8,790 nucleotides of DNA from Anaerolineales bacterium (GTDB lineage Bacteria > Chloroflexota > Anaerolineae > Anaerolineales > Villigracilaceae): the NCBI GenBank assembly GCA_016789485.1, contig JAEURE010000093.1, positions 1-8,790 of the forward strand, read 5' to 3'. Positions 1 through 5,356 of the stretch are shown piece by piece; positions within the stretch are counted from its first letter, which is position 1; every line of letters starts with the position of its first letter. The translations under genes and the position numbers were made by a program. The notes under the pieces were generated by a model. It had not been told where the DNA came from. It was given only the letters and a program-made list of their open reading frames with translations, and ran no database searches.

Positions 1-2
1 TT

Positions 3-599
3 TCGGGAAGCAGTATCATGGATTACGTCCGCGATGTGGCGGACGTGGCAAACGCGCTTCCGACTCCCCCGGTGCTGGTCGGTCATTCCATGGTCGGATT
101 CATCGTCCAGAAATATCTCGAACAAAACAATGCCCCTGCAGGAGTCCTGCTTGCTCCCGCGCCTCCCTTTGGTGTTTGGCATGGAACCTGGCTGGTCTTC
201 AAGCACAGTCCCCTGACTTTATTGAAGATCCTCACCCAATTCCGCCTTGCGCCCGTGGTGGAAACGCCCGAAAGCACACGCTGGGCATTTTTCTCACACG
301 ACATTCCCCGCGAGCAATTGCTCAAATATCACGCCAACATGAACGACGAATCATTCCGCATGTACCTGGATCTGCTTGGACTGAATCTTGTCAACACAAA
401 AAAAGTGAAGACACCGCTGCTTGTCCTTGGCGCAAGGGACGATACCGTCATCTCCAATGGTGATGTGGAAAAGACAGCCAAAGCCTACAATACGCAAGCC
501 GAAATCTTCCCGAACATGGCGCACGATATGATGCTCGAAGCGGGCTGGAAACCGGTTGCCGAAAGAATATTGAATTGGTTGAAGGAAAAGGGAATATAA
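3..599 (+). CDS. alpha/beta hydrolase, C-terminal part (5'-truncated by window edge)
   Basis: Seen: a frame open from the left edge and ending in TAA. The first ATG (18) is probably internal, because the frame is open upstream and the residues around it (S-I-M-D-Y-V) match the helix that precedes the nucleophile strand in this family. Counting from that Met, the nucleophile elbow is V-G22-H-S24-M-V26-G with Ser24 as the presumed nucleophile. The acid is Asp141 or Asp142 in LGARDD, and the general base is His169 in NMAHDMM. A lid-like stretch lies between about residues 50 and 125. Known: serine alpha/beta-hydrolases use such a Ser-Asp-His triad to cleave esters, lactones or C-C bonds; the substrate cannot be read here. 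Odd: the fifth position of the G-x-S-x-G elbow is Val26 rather than Gly. The missing N-terminus should carry the oxyanion HG motif. The gene is convergent with the AAC(3)-like gene and separated from it by a hairpin. Confidence 0.88.
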   Translation, partial: SGSSIMDYVRDVADVANALPTPPVLVGHSMVGFIVQKYLEQNNAPAGVLLAPAPPFGVWHGTWLVFKHSPLTLLKILTQFRLAPVVETPESTRWAFFSHDIPREQLLKYHANMNDESFRMYLDLLGLNLVNTKKVKTPLLVLGARDDTVISNGDVEKTAKAYNTQAEIFPNMAHDMMLEAGWKPVAERILNWLKEKGI

Positions 600-604
600 A
601 AAAT

Positions 605-631
605 GTAGGGGCAAGGTGACCTCGCCCCTAC
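605..631 (-). terminator. Hairpin terminator, GTAGGGGC/GCCCCTAC type
   Basis: An 8-bp perfect inverted repeat (GTAGGGGC at 605-612, GCCCCTAC at 624-631) encloses a second small palindrome, AGGTGACCT (614-622). Read on the minus strand the stem is followed by a T-run (complement of 596-603), which fits an intrinsic terminator for the hydratase/AAC(3) pair. On the plus strand there is no good T-run, so ending of the hydrolase transcript here is less certain. Hairpins with these outer arms recur in intergenic DNA of Anaerolineae-like genomes as far as I recall, so it may also be one copy of a dispersed REP-like family. Confidence 0.7.
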
Positions 632-633
632 TA

Positions 634-1413
634 TTATCCGTAACGAACCGCCTCGCAGCGTTCACAGTCCTTTCGGCTGCACAACAAAGCGTAGGGGTTT
701 TCGTGGATCATATCGATCACAACTTTTATTAAACTCTTCAAATGAACTGCCTGCACCAGCGCGCCGTTGACTTCCACGCGGCGCGTATATTTTTCCACGA
801 GAGGGGCAATGGCATTGAATCCCTCCGAGTCTCCGGGAAAGCCGGGACATTCGACCACTTTATCCTTCATCAACGCCCAGCGGATGAATTGCATGCGTCC
901 CGCCAGTTTCTCTCCATAGTGAATGCTGGTGTTGACCATGTGATCCACGCCCAGCAGCAGAACCCAGCCATCCTGCTCGGCAAGCGCGGCAATGGGAGCG
1001 AACGGTTCATAGATCGTCTGCGTGTTGAGGACCGCATCCGCGTTGATGCCCACAAAAGATTGGATGGGATGCATGGAACGTTTTGCCTTCGGATGTTTGC
1101 GCAGCACTTCGGGCAGAATGCCCATTAACGGGTCAACAGGCATATCGGCATGGAAGGGTTCCGCCATTTTATTCAAGTCTGTTTGGCTGCCATACGTGAT
1201 GCCGTTTTGGGGCGGCCCCACTTCCGGGTTCAACATGGATTTGTACGTAAATGCCGGCATGATGATCCCGCGCGTGGAATCCAGCAATGCGGAGAGCATG
1301 TCATTCGCATCCACGGAGCCGAATGCGCGCAGAGATGCGTGGGCAATCACAAGGTGTTTGCTCAGGCTCAATTTGGAAAAAGCAGTTTTGAGTTCAGAGA
1401 AAGAAGCGGGCAA
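634..1413 (-). CDS. AAC(3)/YokD-family N-acetyltransferase-like protein
   Basis: About 259 aa, typical for the antibiotic N-acetyltransferase family (Pfam Antibiotic_NAT), which moves acetyl from acetyl-CoA to an amine. Numbering from the TTG at 1413, seen motifs are HASLRAFG (25-32), MPAFTY (52-57), MHPIQSF (114-120), DGWVLLLGV (148-156), NTSIHYGE (161-168) with presumed catalytic His165 and Glu168, and FPGDSEGF (192-199). These line up from memory with Bacillus YokD. Odd: the tail holds three cysteines (245, 250, 253) in a C-x4-C-x2-C pattern resembling a metal site. Start choice: TTG at 1413 lies just after the hydratase TAG and has AAAGGG about 8 nt upstream; TTG at 1431 would overlap the hydratase by 16 nt and has no ribosome site. 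The pair is probably translationally coupled. Real aminoglycoside resistance is unproven; many environmental members have unknown substrates. Confidence 0.88.
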   Translation of the reverse strand: MPASFSELKTAFSKLSLSKHLVIAHASLRAFGSVDANDMLSALLDSTRGIIMPAFTYKSMLNPEVGPPQNGITYGSQTDLNKMAEPFHADMPVDPLMGILPEVLRKHPKAKRSMHPIQSFVGINADAVLNTQTIYEPFAPIAALAEQDGWVLLLGVDHMVNTSIHYGEKLAGRMQFIRWALMKDKVVECPGFPGDSEGFNAIAPLVEKYTRRVEVNGALVQAVHLKSLIKVVIDMIHENPYALLCSRKDCERCEAVRYG

Positions 1414-1415
1414 TC

Positions 1416-2189
1416 CTACTTCCCTTTCCAATTTGGTTTACGTTTTTCAATGAAGGCTTGCATGCCTTCCTTTTGATCTTCCGTAGAAAACAGCGGATAA
1501 AAATTACGCTTCTCGGCCTTGAGTCCCTCAGTGAGTGTGGTCTCAAACGCGGCGTTGACGGCATCCTTCGCCATGCGCACAGCCATTGGCGCGCGTGAGG
1601 CGATCTCTTCCGCAAAAGCAACAGCCGCATCGAGATATCCCTCCACAGGCACAACACGATTCGCCAGGCCAAATTGCAGTGCCTCATTTGCAGAAAGTGT
1701 GCGGTTGTTGATGACCATTTCCATGGTGAGGTTTTTTCCGATCAGCCGCGCAAGCCGCTGCGTGCCGCCCGCGCCTGGGATGACACCGATGGTGATCTCA
1801 GGCTGGCCAAACTTGGCAGACTCGGATGCGATGACCATGTCGCACGAAAGAACAAACTCGCATCCGCCTCCCAATGCCCAGCCTGATACCGCGGCGATGA
1901 CCGGTTTCTTGATCTGGCGGATTCGGTCCCATACCTCCACACGCCCTTCCGTGATCATTTGAACGGGAGTGGCGTCAGCCATCTCTTTGATATCCGCGCC
2001 TGCGGCAAATGCTTTTTCATTGCCTGTGACAATCAAAGCGCTGATGGTTTCATTTTTGTCAAAGGCTTCGAGCGCATCGAATAACTCGTTCAGCATGAGT
2101 ATGTTGAATGCATTCATCGCCTGCGGGCGGTTGAGCGTGACGATGCCCACATGTCCGCGAATTTCTGTCAATACTGTTGTATAGGTCAT
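1416..2189 (-). CDS. enoyl-CoA hydratase (crotonase family)
   Basis: 257 aa, full length for a single-domain crotonase, which adds water to trans-2-enoyl-CoA to give 3-hydroxyacyl-CoA in beta-oxidation and related acid degradation. Seen: NRPQAMNAF (20-28), oxyanion segment AFAAGADIKEM (60-70), the second oxyanion segment GWALGGGCEF (103-112), and two acidic residues Glu111 and Glu131 exactly 20 residues apart in GGGCE and FGQPEI. This matches Glu144/Glu164 of rat mitochondrial hydratase, so this should be a true hydratase rather than an isomerase or a one-glutamate homologue. IPGAGGTQRL (137-146) and a C-terminal EGMQAFIEKRKPNW also follow the short-chain enoyl-CoA hydratase pattern. Start: ATG at 2189 with GGAGG five bases upstream. 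First gene of a two-gene minus-strand unit with the AAC(3)-like gene. No other beta-oxidation gene is in the window. Confidence 0.95.
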   Translation of the reverse strand: MTYTTVLTEIRGHVGIVTLNRPQAMNAFNILMLNELFDALEAFDKNETISALIVTGNEKAFAAGADIKEMADATPVQMITEGRVEVWDRIRQIKKPVIAAVSGWALGGGCEFVLSCDMVIASESAKFGQPEITIGVIPGAGGTQRLARLIGKNLTMEMVINNRTLSANEALQFGLANRVVPVEGYLDAAVAFAEEIASRAPMAVRMAKDAVNAAFETTLTEGLKAEKRNFYPLFSTEDQKEGMQAFIEKRKPNWKGK

Positions 2190-2215
2190 GGTTCCTCCAG
2201 GGAAATTTCAGTTGA

Positions 2216-2221
2216 ATTATA
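2216..2221 (-). promoter_or_regulatory. Candidate -10 (TATAAT) for the enoyl-CoA hydratase gene
   Basis: The minus strand reads TATAAT here, 26 bases upstream of the hydratase ATG. No good -35 hexamer is visible at 16-18 bp, so this rests on the -10 alone. A ribosome site, GGAGGAA (complement of 2192-2198), follows. Confidence 0.35.
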
Positions 2222-2240
2222 AGGGATGAAGTCTATGCTG

Positions 2241-2246
2241 TATAAT
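2241..2246 (+). promoter_or_regulatory. Candidate -10 (TATAAT) for the steroid 5-alpha-reductase-like gene
   Basis: A perfect TATAAT 20 bases before the ATG at 2267 would give a leader of about 14 nt that still contains the GAGG ribosome site (2256-2259). There is no convincing -35 at the expected distance. It faces the hydratase -10 at 2216-2221 in a divergent gap of only 77 bases. Confidence 0.4.
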
Positions 2247-2266
2247 GCGACGGACGAGGCATCTGT

Positions 2267-3010
2267 ATGATATTTCCTGAGTGGACACTTGGCAACACGA
2301 TCATCTATGGTTTTCTGGCATTGGCGGCAATTTCGGTGGGACCGCTGGAATATTTTGGAAGGGCGATGATGGCGTATAGTAAGTTTCGCCCGGCCAGTGG
2401 AATTTCCACACGGGCGGGGATGGTGATCTTATATTCCGCTCCGCTGGCTGCGCTGGTAGTCTCGGCTCTGTCGTATCTTTCCAGCCCAACGACCATTCAA
2501 TGGATCGTCTTTGCATCGGTATTCATTCACTTCGCCAAGCGAGTCCTTGAATCGCTTTTCCTGCATAAATATTCGGGACCCATTAGCCTGTTCACCACCT
2601 TGATGATCGCAGGCTTTTACTCTCTTGCGGCTTTCATCATCGGCTGGCTCAACCGCACGCCATTACAGAGCATGGACACATGGTTTTACCTTGGGATGGC
2701 ATTCTTCGTCCTCGGCATTATTGGCAATTTTATTCAGCACAAAAAATTGTCCGACCTGAGAAAAGATTCCATGGAATATAAAATTCCATCCGGTGGACTA
2801 TTTGATTACGTCGTCTGTCCACATTATCTTTTTGAGATCATTACCTGGCTGGGAATTTTCCTGCTCTCGCGTCATTTGGGAACATTCCTTGTGCTGCTCT
2901 TCATTGCTGCCTACTTAAGTACGCGCAGCATCCGTACACTGGCATGGTACCGTGAAAAGTTCAAGGATTTCCCTGCAGATAGAAAAGGCATCATTCCTTT
3001 CGTCTTATAA
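2267..3010 (+). CDS. steroid 5-alpha-reductase / TECR-like integral membrane reductase
   Basis: 247 aa, about the length of eukaryotic 5-alpha-reductases (~255), with some six hydrophobic segments. The C-terminal half carries the family signature (Pfam Steroid_dh): GNFIQHKKLSDLR (153-165), IPSGGLFDYVVCPHYLFEI (173-191), and a tail with RSIRTLAWYREKFKDFP (220-236) and IIPFVL. An upstream FAKRVLESLFLHKYSG (89-104) resembles the cytosolic-side segment of trans-2-enoyl-CoA reductases. Known: family members reduce a C=C bond next to a carbonyl using NADPH, on 3-oxo-4-ene steroids, polyprenals or long-chain 2-enoyl-CoA, inside the membrane. Inference: this bacterial member acts on a steroid, isoprenoid or enoyl lipid; the sequence alone does not decide. 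Start: ATG with GAGG (2256-2259) seven bases upstream. It diverges from an enoyl-CoA hydratase, which is suggestive but not proof of a lipid role. Confidence 0.88.
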   Translation: MIFPEWTLGNTIIYGFLALAAISVGPLEYFGRAMMAYSKFRPASGISTRAGMVILYSAPLAALVVSALSYLSSPTTIQWIVFASVFIHFAKRVLESLFLHKYSGPISLFTTLMIAGFYSLAAFIIGWLNRTPLQSMDTWFYLGMAFFVLGIIGNFIQHKKLSDLRKDSMEYKIPSGGLFDYVVCPHYLFEIITWLGIFLLSRHLGTFLVLLFIAAYLSTRSIRTLAWYREKFKDFPADRKGIIPFVL

Positions 3011-3019
3011 CCCATACTT

Positions 3020-3055
3020 AAACCCTGCAGAAATTGCTCAGGCTCTCAGGGTTTT
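3020..3055 (+). terminator. Weak intrinsic terminator after the reductase gene
   Basis: AAACCCTG (3020-3027) pairs with CAGGGTTT (3047-3054), an 8-bp stem with a long 19-nt loop. The T-rich end of the stem (TTTT at 3052-3055, then AT) forms the U-tract. The long loop makes it weaker than the other terminators in this window, so some read-through into the 3081 gene is likely. Confidence 0.45.
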
Positions 3056-3080
3056 ATAAAAAATAGAATGGAGATTTAAT

Positions 3081-3479
3081 ATGCTTATCCTGCTCATTGC
3101 CCACTCGTTCCTTCGCTGGCTGATCGTGCTCGTCGCCGTGATCGCCATCGTCAAATTTGCGCTTGGCTGGCTGCGCAGCGGAGAATTCAAAAGCATGGAC
3201 CGTGGACTCGCTTCCGGTTTCAGCGGCCTGCTAGACCTGCAAGTCACCATCGGACTCATCCTCATGATCTGGACGGGTCTTGCCGGCGTCGGCTTTCCCA
3301 TGTTCCGCATTGAACATGCCACCACCATGATCATCGCAGCCGTGGTAGCACACCTGCCTGCGCGCTGGAAAAACGCCGCCGATACCATCCGCTTTCGGAA
3401 CACCTTGTTCTGTATCCTCGCTGCCTTGCTGCTGGTATATGTTGGAGTGATGCGTCTGCCGGGTGGGTGGAGCAGGTAA
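3081..3479 (+). CDS. conserved small four-helix membrane protein, function unknown
   Basis: 132 aa with four predicted transmembrane segments at about residues 3-28, 48-70, 79-95 and 107-124. Seen: histidines in or next to the helices, in AHSFLRW (7-13), FRIEHATTM (75-83) and VAHLPARW (89-96), plus LDLQVTIG (51-58) and a terminal RLPGGW. I recall a widespread group of small bacterial membrane proteins with the same layout (HS-x-LRW, LDLQ, EH, AH), sometimes labelled cytochrome-b-like without proof. Inference: His8, His79 and His91 could bind heme or metal, but no second haem-protein gene is nearby, so no function is assigned. Start: ATG with GGAG (3070-3073) seven bases upstream. It lies 70 bases after the reductase and may be partly co-transcribed with it. 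Confidence 0.82.
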   Translation: MLILLIAHSFLRWLIVLVAVIAIVKFALGWLRSGEFKSMDRGLASGFSGLLDLQVTIGLILMIWTGLAGVGFPMFRIEHATTMIIAAVVAHLPARWKNAADTIRFRNTLFCILAALLLVYVGVMRLPGGWSR

Positions 3480-3591
3480 ACGTTAAGAAAGAAGCGGCTG
3501 TTTTCCATCCATTTTTATTTCTCATTTTGTATTAATCCATGATAAACTTTGCCTACGTTCAGGCTGGAACGTTGATACATTTGGAGAAGAG

Positions 3592-3897
3592 ATGGAAAAC
3601 AAGCTATATGTAGGCAACCTGCCCTACGCCGCTACTGAAGATGAACTCAAGGATCACTTCAGTCAGGCTGGAAACGTCACCTCTGTTGCTTTGATCAAAG
3701 ACCGCGCAACAGGACGCGCCAAAGGTTTCGGATTTGTCGAAATGGCAACTGCCGAAGAAGCGCAAAAAGCCATCAGCATGTTCAATGGACAGGACTTCAT
3801 GGGACGCGCAATTACCGTCAATGTTGCCAAGCCCCGTGAAGAGCGCCCTCGTAATTTCGACAGAAATCGCGACGGCGGCGGGCGGAACCGCTACTAG
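3592..3897 (+). CDS. single-RRM RNA-binding protein (cyanobacterial Rbp type)
   Basis: 101 aa, a single RNA-recognition motif plus a short tail. Seen: RNP2 LYVGNL (5-10) and RNP1 KGFGFVEM (44-51), with the aromatic residues Tyr6, Phe46 and Phe48 that stack on RNA bases, and the usual linker DRATGRAKG before RNP1. After residue 80 the tail is basic and rich in Arg, Asn and Gly (RNRDGGGRNRY), as in Gly-rich cold-inducible RNA-binding proteins. Known: small bacterial RRM proteins of this type bind single-stranded RNA and in cyanobacteria several are cold-induced. Inference: an RNA chaperone, possibly temperature responsive. Start: ATG at 3592 with GGAGAAGAG directly upstream. The 112-base leader region has no clear promoter; GATAAA at 3541 is a poor -10 candidate. 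It is followed by a strong terminator, so it is probably a one-gene unit. Confidence 0.95.
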   Translation: MENKLYVGNLPYAATEDELKDHFSQAGNVTSVALIKDRATGRAKGFGFVEMATAEEAQKAISMFNGQDFMGRAITVNVAKPREERPRNFDRNRDGGGRNRY

Positions 3898-3930
3898 AAA
3901 AGATCTCCAGCCCTGAACAGAAAAGAAATC

Positions 3931-3961
3931 AACAGCCCCGCGTTTGCGGGGCTGTTATTAT
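3931..3961 (+). terminator. Strong intrinsic terminator of the RRM gene
   Basis: A perfect 11-bp GC-rich stem, AACAGCCCCGC (3931-3941) and GCGGGGCTGTT (3946-3956), has a 4-nt GTTT loop and a T-rich ATTATT tail. The 3' arm also contains the TG of a candidate extended -10 for the next gene. Confidence 0.85.
3953..3961 (+). promoter_or_regulatory. Candidate extended -10 promoter for the DUF998 gene, inside the terminator 3' arm
   Basis: TGT-TATTAT fits the extended -10 pattern TGn-TATAAT with one mismatch. It ends 6 nt before the ATG at 3968, which would put the transcript start at about the A of the start codon, giving a leaderless mRNA. There is no clear -35, which an extended -10 can do without. 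A T-rich terminator tail could mimic this by chance. Confidence 0.4.
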
Positions 3962-3967
3962 TGGGGG

Positions 3968-4552
3968 ATGAAACGAATCCTTTTACTCGGTCCCATTCTT
4001 TTTGCAAGCGTCTTAACCGTACTTACATTTGTAAAATATGATTTTCTAAAAAGCCTGGGCTGGCATCCCATCAATGACCCAACCTTCGACTGGCCCAGCG
4101 GACTCGCTCTTGGGAGCTATGGCTGGGTGATGACGGCGACTTTCATCGTCAGCGGGATTCTGATGGCGCTGCTCGCCTTCCGCCTCTTTCTGGACTTGCA
4201 GCCTGCCCCTGCCTCCAAAGTTGGAACTACCCTGTTTGTTTTTGCTGGTCTAGCCCTCGCCACTTTGGCATTCACCACAGACCCAACCATCCGCACCACT
4301 CCCGCCACCTGGCATGGACGATTGCACGATTTATCCTTTGTGCTGCTCGGTCTCACACTCTTCCCCGCCATGATCGTGCTCGGCTTCGCCTTCCGTCAAA
4401 ACGAAAAATGGAAAAATTTGTCCACATACACCTGGCTGACACTGGCGCTCGCCGCTCCCGCCTTCGCGCTCAAAGGCGCAGCGTTTTATGTGTTCCTGCT
4501 CGCCATTCTGGTATGGAATGAAGTGGTGGCAGTGAGGTTGAATAAAACGTAA
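3968..4552 (+). CDS. DUF998 family integral membrane protein
   Basis: 194 aa from the ATG at 3968, with about six hydrophobic helices. Seen: the motif DWPSGLALGSYGWVM (41-55), then FTTDP (102-106) and TWHGRLHDLSF (114-124), a pattern I recognise as DUF998 (PF06197), whose members are small polytopic membrane proteins with no established activity. The conserved His116 and His120 and Asp105 lie near membrane boundaries and could form a site. Start choice: an in-frame TTG at 3944 would place the N-terminus inside the RRM terminator and give a poor, polar beginning (RGCYYWG); the ATG at 3968 gives a normal basic-then-hydrophobic start. The G-run touching this ATG is too close for a ribosome site, which agrees with a leaderless start from the -10 at 3956-3961. 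It is a single gene, convergent with the DUF4230 gene. Confidence 0.8.
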   Translation: MKRILLLGPILFASVLTVLTFVKYDFLKSLGWHPINDPTFDWPSGLALGSYGWVMTATFIVSGILMALLAFRLFLDLQPAPASKVGTTLFVFAGLALATLAFTTDPTIRTTPATWHGRLHDLSFVLLGLTLFPAMIVLGFAFRQNEKWKNLSTYTWLTLALAAPAFALKGAAFYVFLLAILVWNEVVAVRLNKT

Positions 4553-4570
4553 GGGGCTCCTTAAAACAAA

Positions 4571-4600
4571 ACTGTCCCCGAAATCAATTTCGGGGACAGT
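4571..4600 (-). terminator. Long perfect hairpin terminator between convergent genes
   Basis: ACTGTCCCCGAAAT and ATTTCGGGGACAGT form a perfect 14+14 inverted repeat with only CA between them (about 13 paired bases with a 4-nt loop). On the minus strand it is followed by TTTTGTTTT, a good U-tract for ending the DUF4230 gene. On the plus strand there is only a poor T-tract, so termination of DUF998 is less sure. Confidence 0.8.
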
Positions 4601-4613
4601 GATTTGATGACTA

Positions 4614-5288
4614 CTAAAAGCCGCTGTCGAACAGAACATTCTTAAAGCCCAACGCGTTGAAAAATTTGATCAGGTAGGCTTCAGCATTCGCCTCGCCCTG
4701 TGCAAGGATGCCATCTTCCAACGCAGCCTTGCGGATCTCATCCTCTGCGGACTGACGGGCAATTGTCTCAAGGTCTACATTGCCTTTGGTGAGCAGACCC
4801 GTATCGCGGTCATAGACATAGGATTTTTCATTGTCGAGCGTAGCAATAAAAATCTCTGTGGGAGGCAGGCGCACATACAGTACACCGTTTTCCATACGCA
4901 TATCACTCGGCTGCATTTTTTCCATGTCAATGCCTGCGATCACAATGCCGTGAGCCACGAATAAAAGTTTGTCGCCAAACGCAAAGCCAAACGTCCCCTG
5001 CCCAATTTCGGCAGTGATCACCTTTTCAATACTGTATTGGATCGTCTCCAAACGAGCCAGCGCGCGGATCTCATTGATGTACGTCACCGGGTCGGGGATG
5101 ATCGTAGGTGTGGGATTCATCAACTGCGAGACCTGAGTCTGCAGCGACTCGTTCGCCTGGTTCACCTGCTGGAAGGGAGCCGTCGCAGCCGCGGCGCTCT
5201 CGCGCACCGTCTGTACGATAAAATAGACGCCTGCTGCCAGCACCGCTAAAATAAGAATGGACATGATCGTGCTAAATGTGTTTTTCAT
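4614..5288 (-). CDS. DUF4230 domain protein, membrane-anchored
   Basis: 224 aa. Residues 8-26 form one hydrophobic segment, so the protein is probably an N-terminal membrane anchor with the rest outside the cytoplasm. It is followed by a Gln/Ser-rich stretch and a Thr/Pro linker (NPTPTIIPDP, 58-67). Seen: LARLETIQYSIEKVI (77-91), FGDKLLFVAHGIVIAGIDMEKM (104-125) and VRLPPTEIF (139-147), the pattern I know as DUF4230 (PF14014), a family without a known activity. The C-terminal third (170-214) is a charged helical region likely to self-associate. Start: ATG at 5288 preceded by AAGAGGT at normal distance. An extended -10 sits upstream and overlaps the promoter of the divergent lipoprotein operon, so the two may be co-regulated; whether they work together is inference. 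Confidence 0.82.
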   Translation of the reverse strand: MKNTFSTIMSILILAVLAAGVYFIVQTVRESAAAATAPFQQVNQANESLQTQVSQLMNPTPTIIPDPVTYINEIRALARLETIQYSIEKVITAEIGQGTFGFAFGDKLLFVAHGIVIAGIDMEKMQPSDMRMENGVLYVRLPPTEIFIATLDNEKSYVYDRDTGLLTKGNVDLETIARQSAEDEIRKAALEDGILAQGEANAEAYLIKFFNALGFKNVLFDSGF

Positions 5289-5305
5289 AGTTACCTCTTA
5301 ATAAC

Positions 5306-5334
5306 TTGTCTTATTATAGCAAGGTCATTATGAT
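5306..5334 (+). promoter_or_regulatory. Sigma-70-type promoter of the lipoprotein-sanA-HD operon
   Basis: TTGTCT (5306-5311), a 17-bp spacer and TATGAT (5329-5334) match the housekeeping promoter consensus at 4/6 and 5/6. Predicted start is about 5341, a leader of about 16 nt before the ATG at 5357. It lies across the divergent DUF4230 promoter. Confidence 0.55.
5313..5321 (-). promoter_or_regulatory. Extended -10 promoter of the DUF4230 gene
   Basis: The minus strand reads TGC-TATAAT, a perfect extended -10, ending about 24 nt upstream of the ATG at 5288 with an AAGAGGT ribosome site between. No good -35 is seen. It falls inside the spacer of the plus-strand promoter, so the two polymerases would exclude each other. 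Confidence 0.6.
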
Positions 5335-5356
5335 TGTGCGCATACAGTCTTGAAAG

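Noticed and set aside
634..1413. A functional aminoglycoside-resistance determinant
   Set aside because: Fold and catalytic residues fit the family, but there is no mobile context and the Cys-rich tail and distant motifs point to an environmental homologue of unknown substrate.
742..1453. Plus-strand frames of 108-143 aa opposite the AAC(3)-like gene
   Set aside because: All are antisense to a recognisable acetyltransferase and show no motifs of their own.
1519..1962. 147-aa plus-strand open frame opposite the enoyl-CoA hydratase
   Set aside because: The hydratase is unambiguous, and the antisense frame is low-complexity Ala/Ser with no family signature.
3038..3508. 156-aa minus-strand open frame opposite the 3081-3479 gene
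   Set aside because: It is basic, Ser/Arg/Pro rich with no recognisable motif, and lies antisense to a frame with clear membrane helices and a good ribosome site.
3944..3967. TTG start at 3944 for the DUF998 gene
   Set aside because: It would put the N-terminus within the RRM terminator hairpin. The ATG at 3968 gives the normal family N-terminus.
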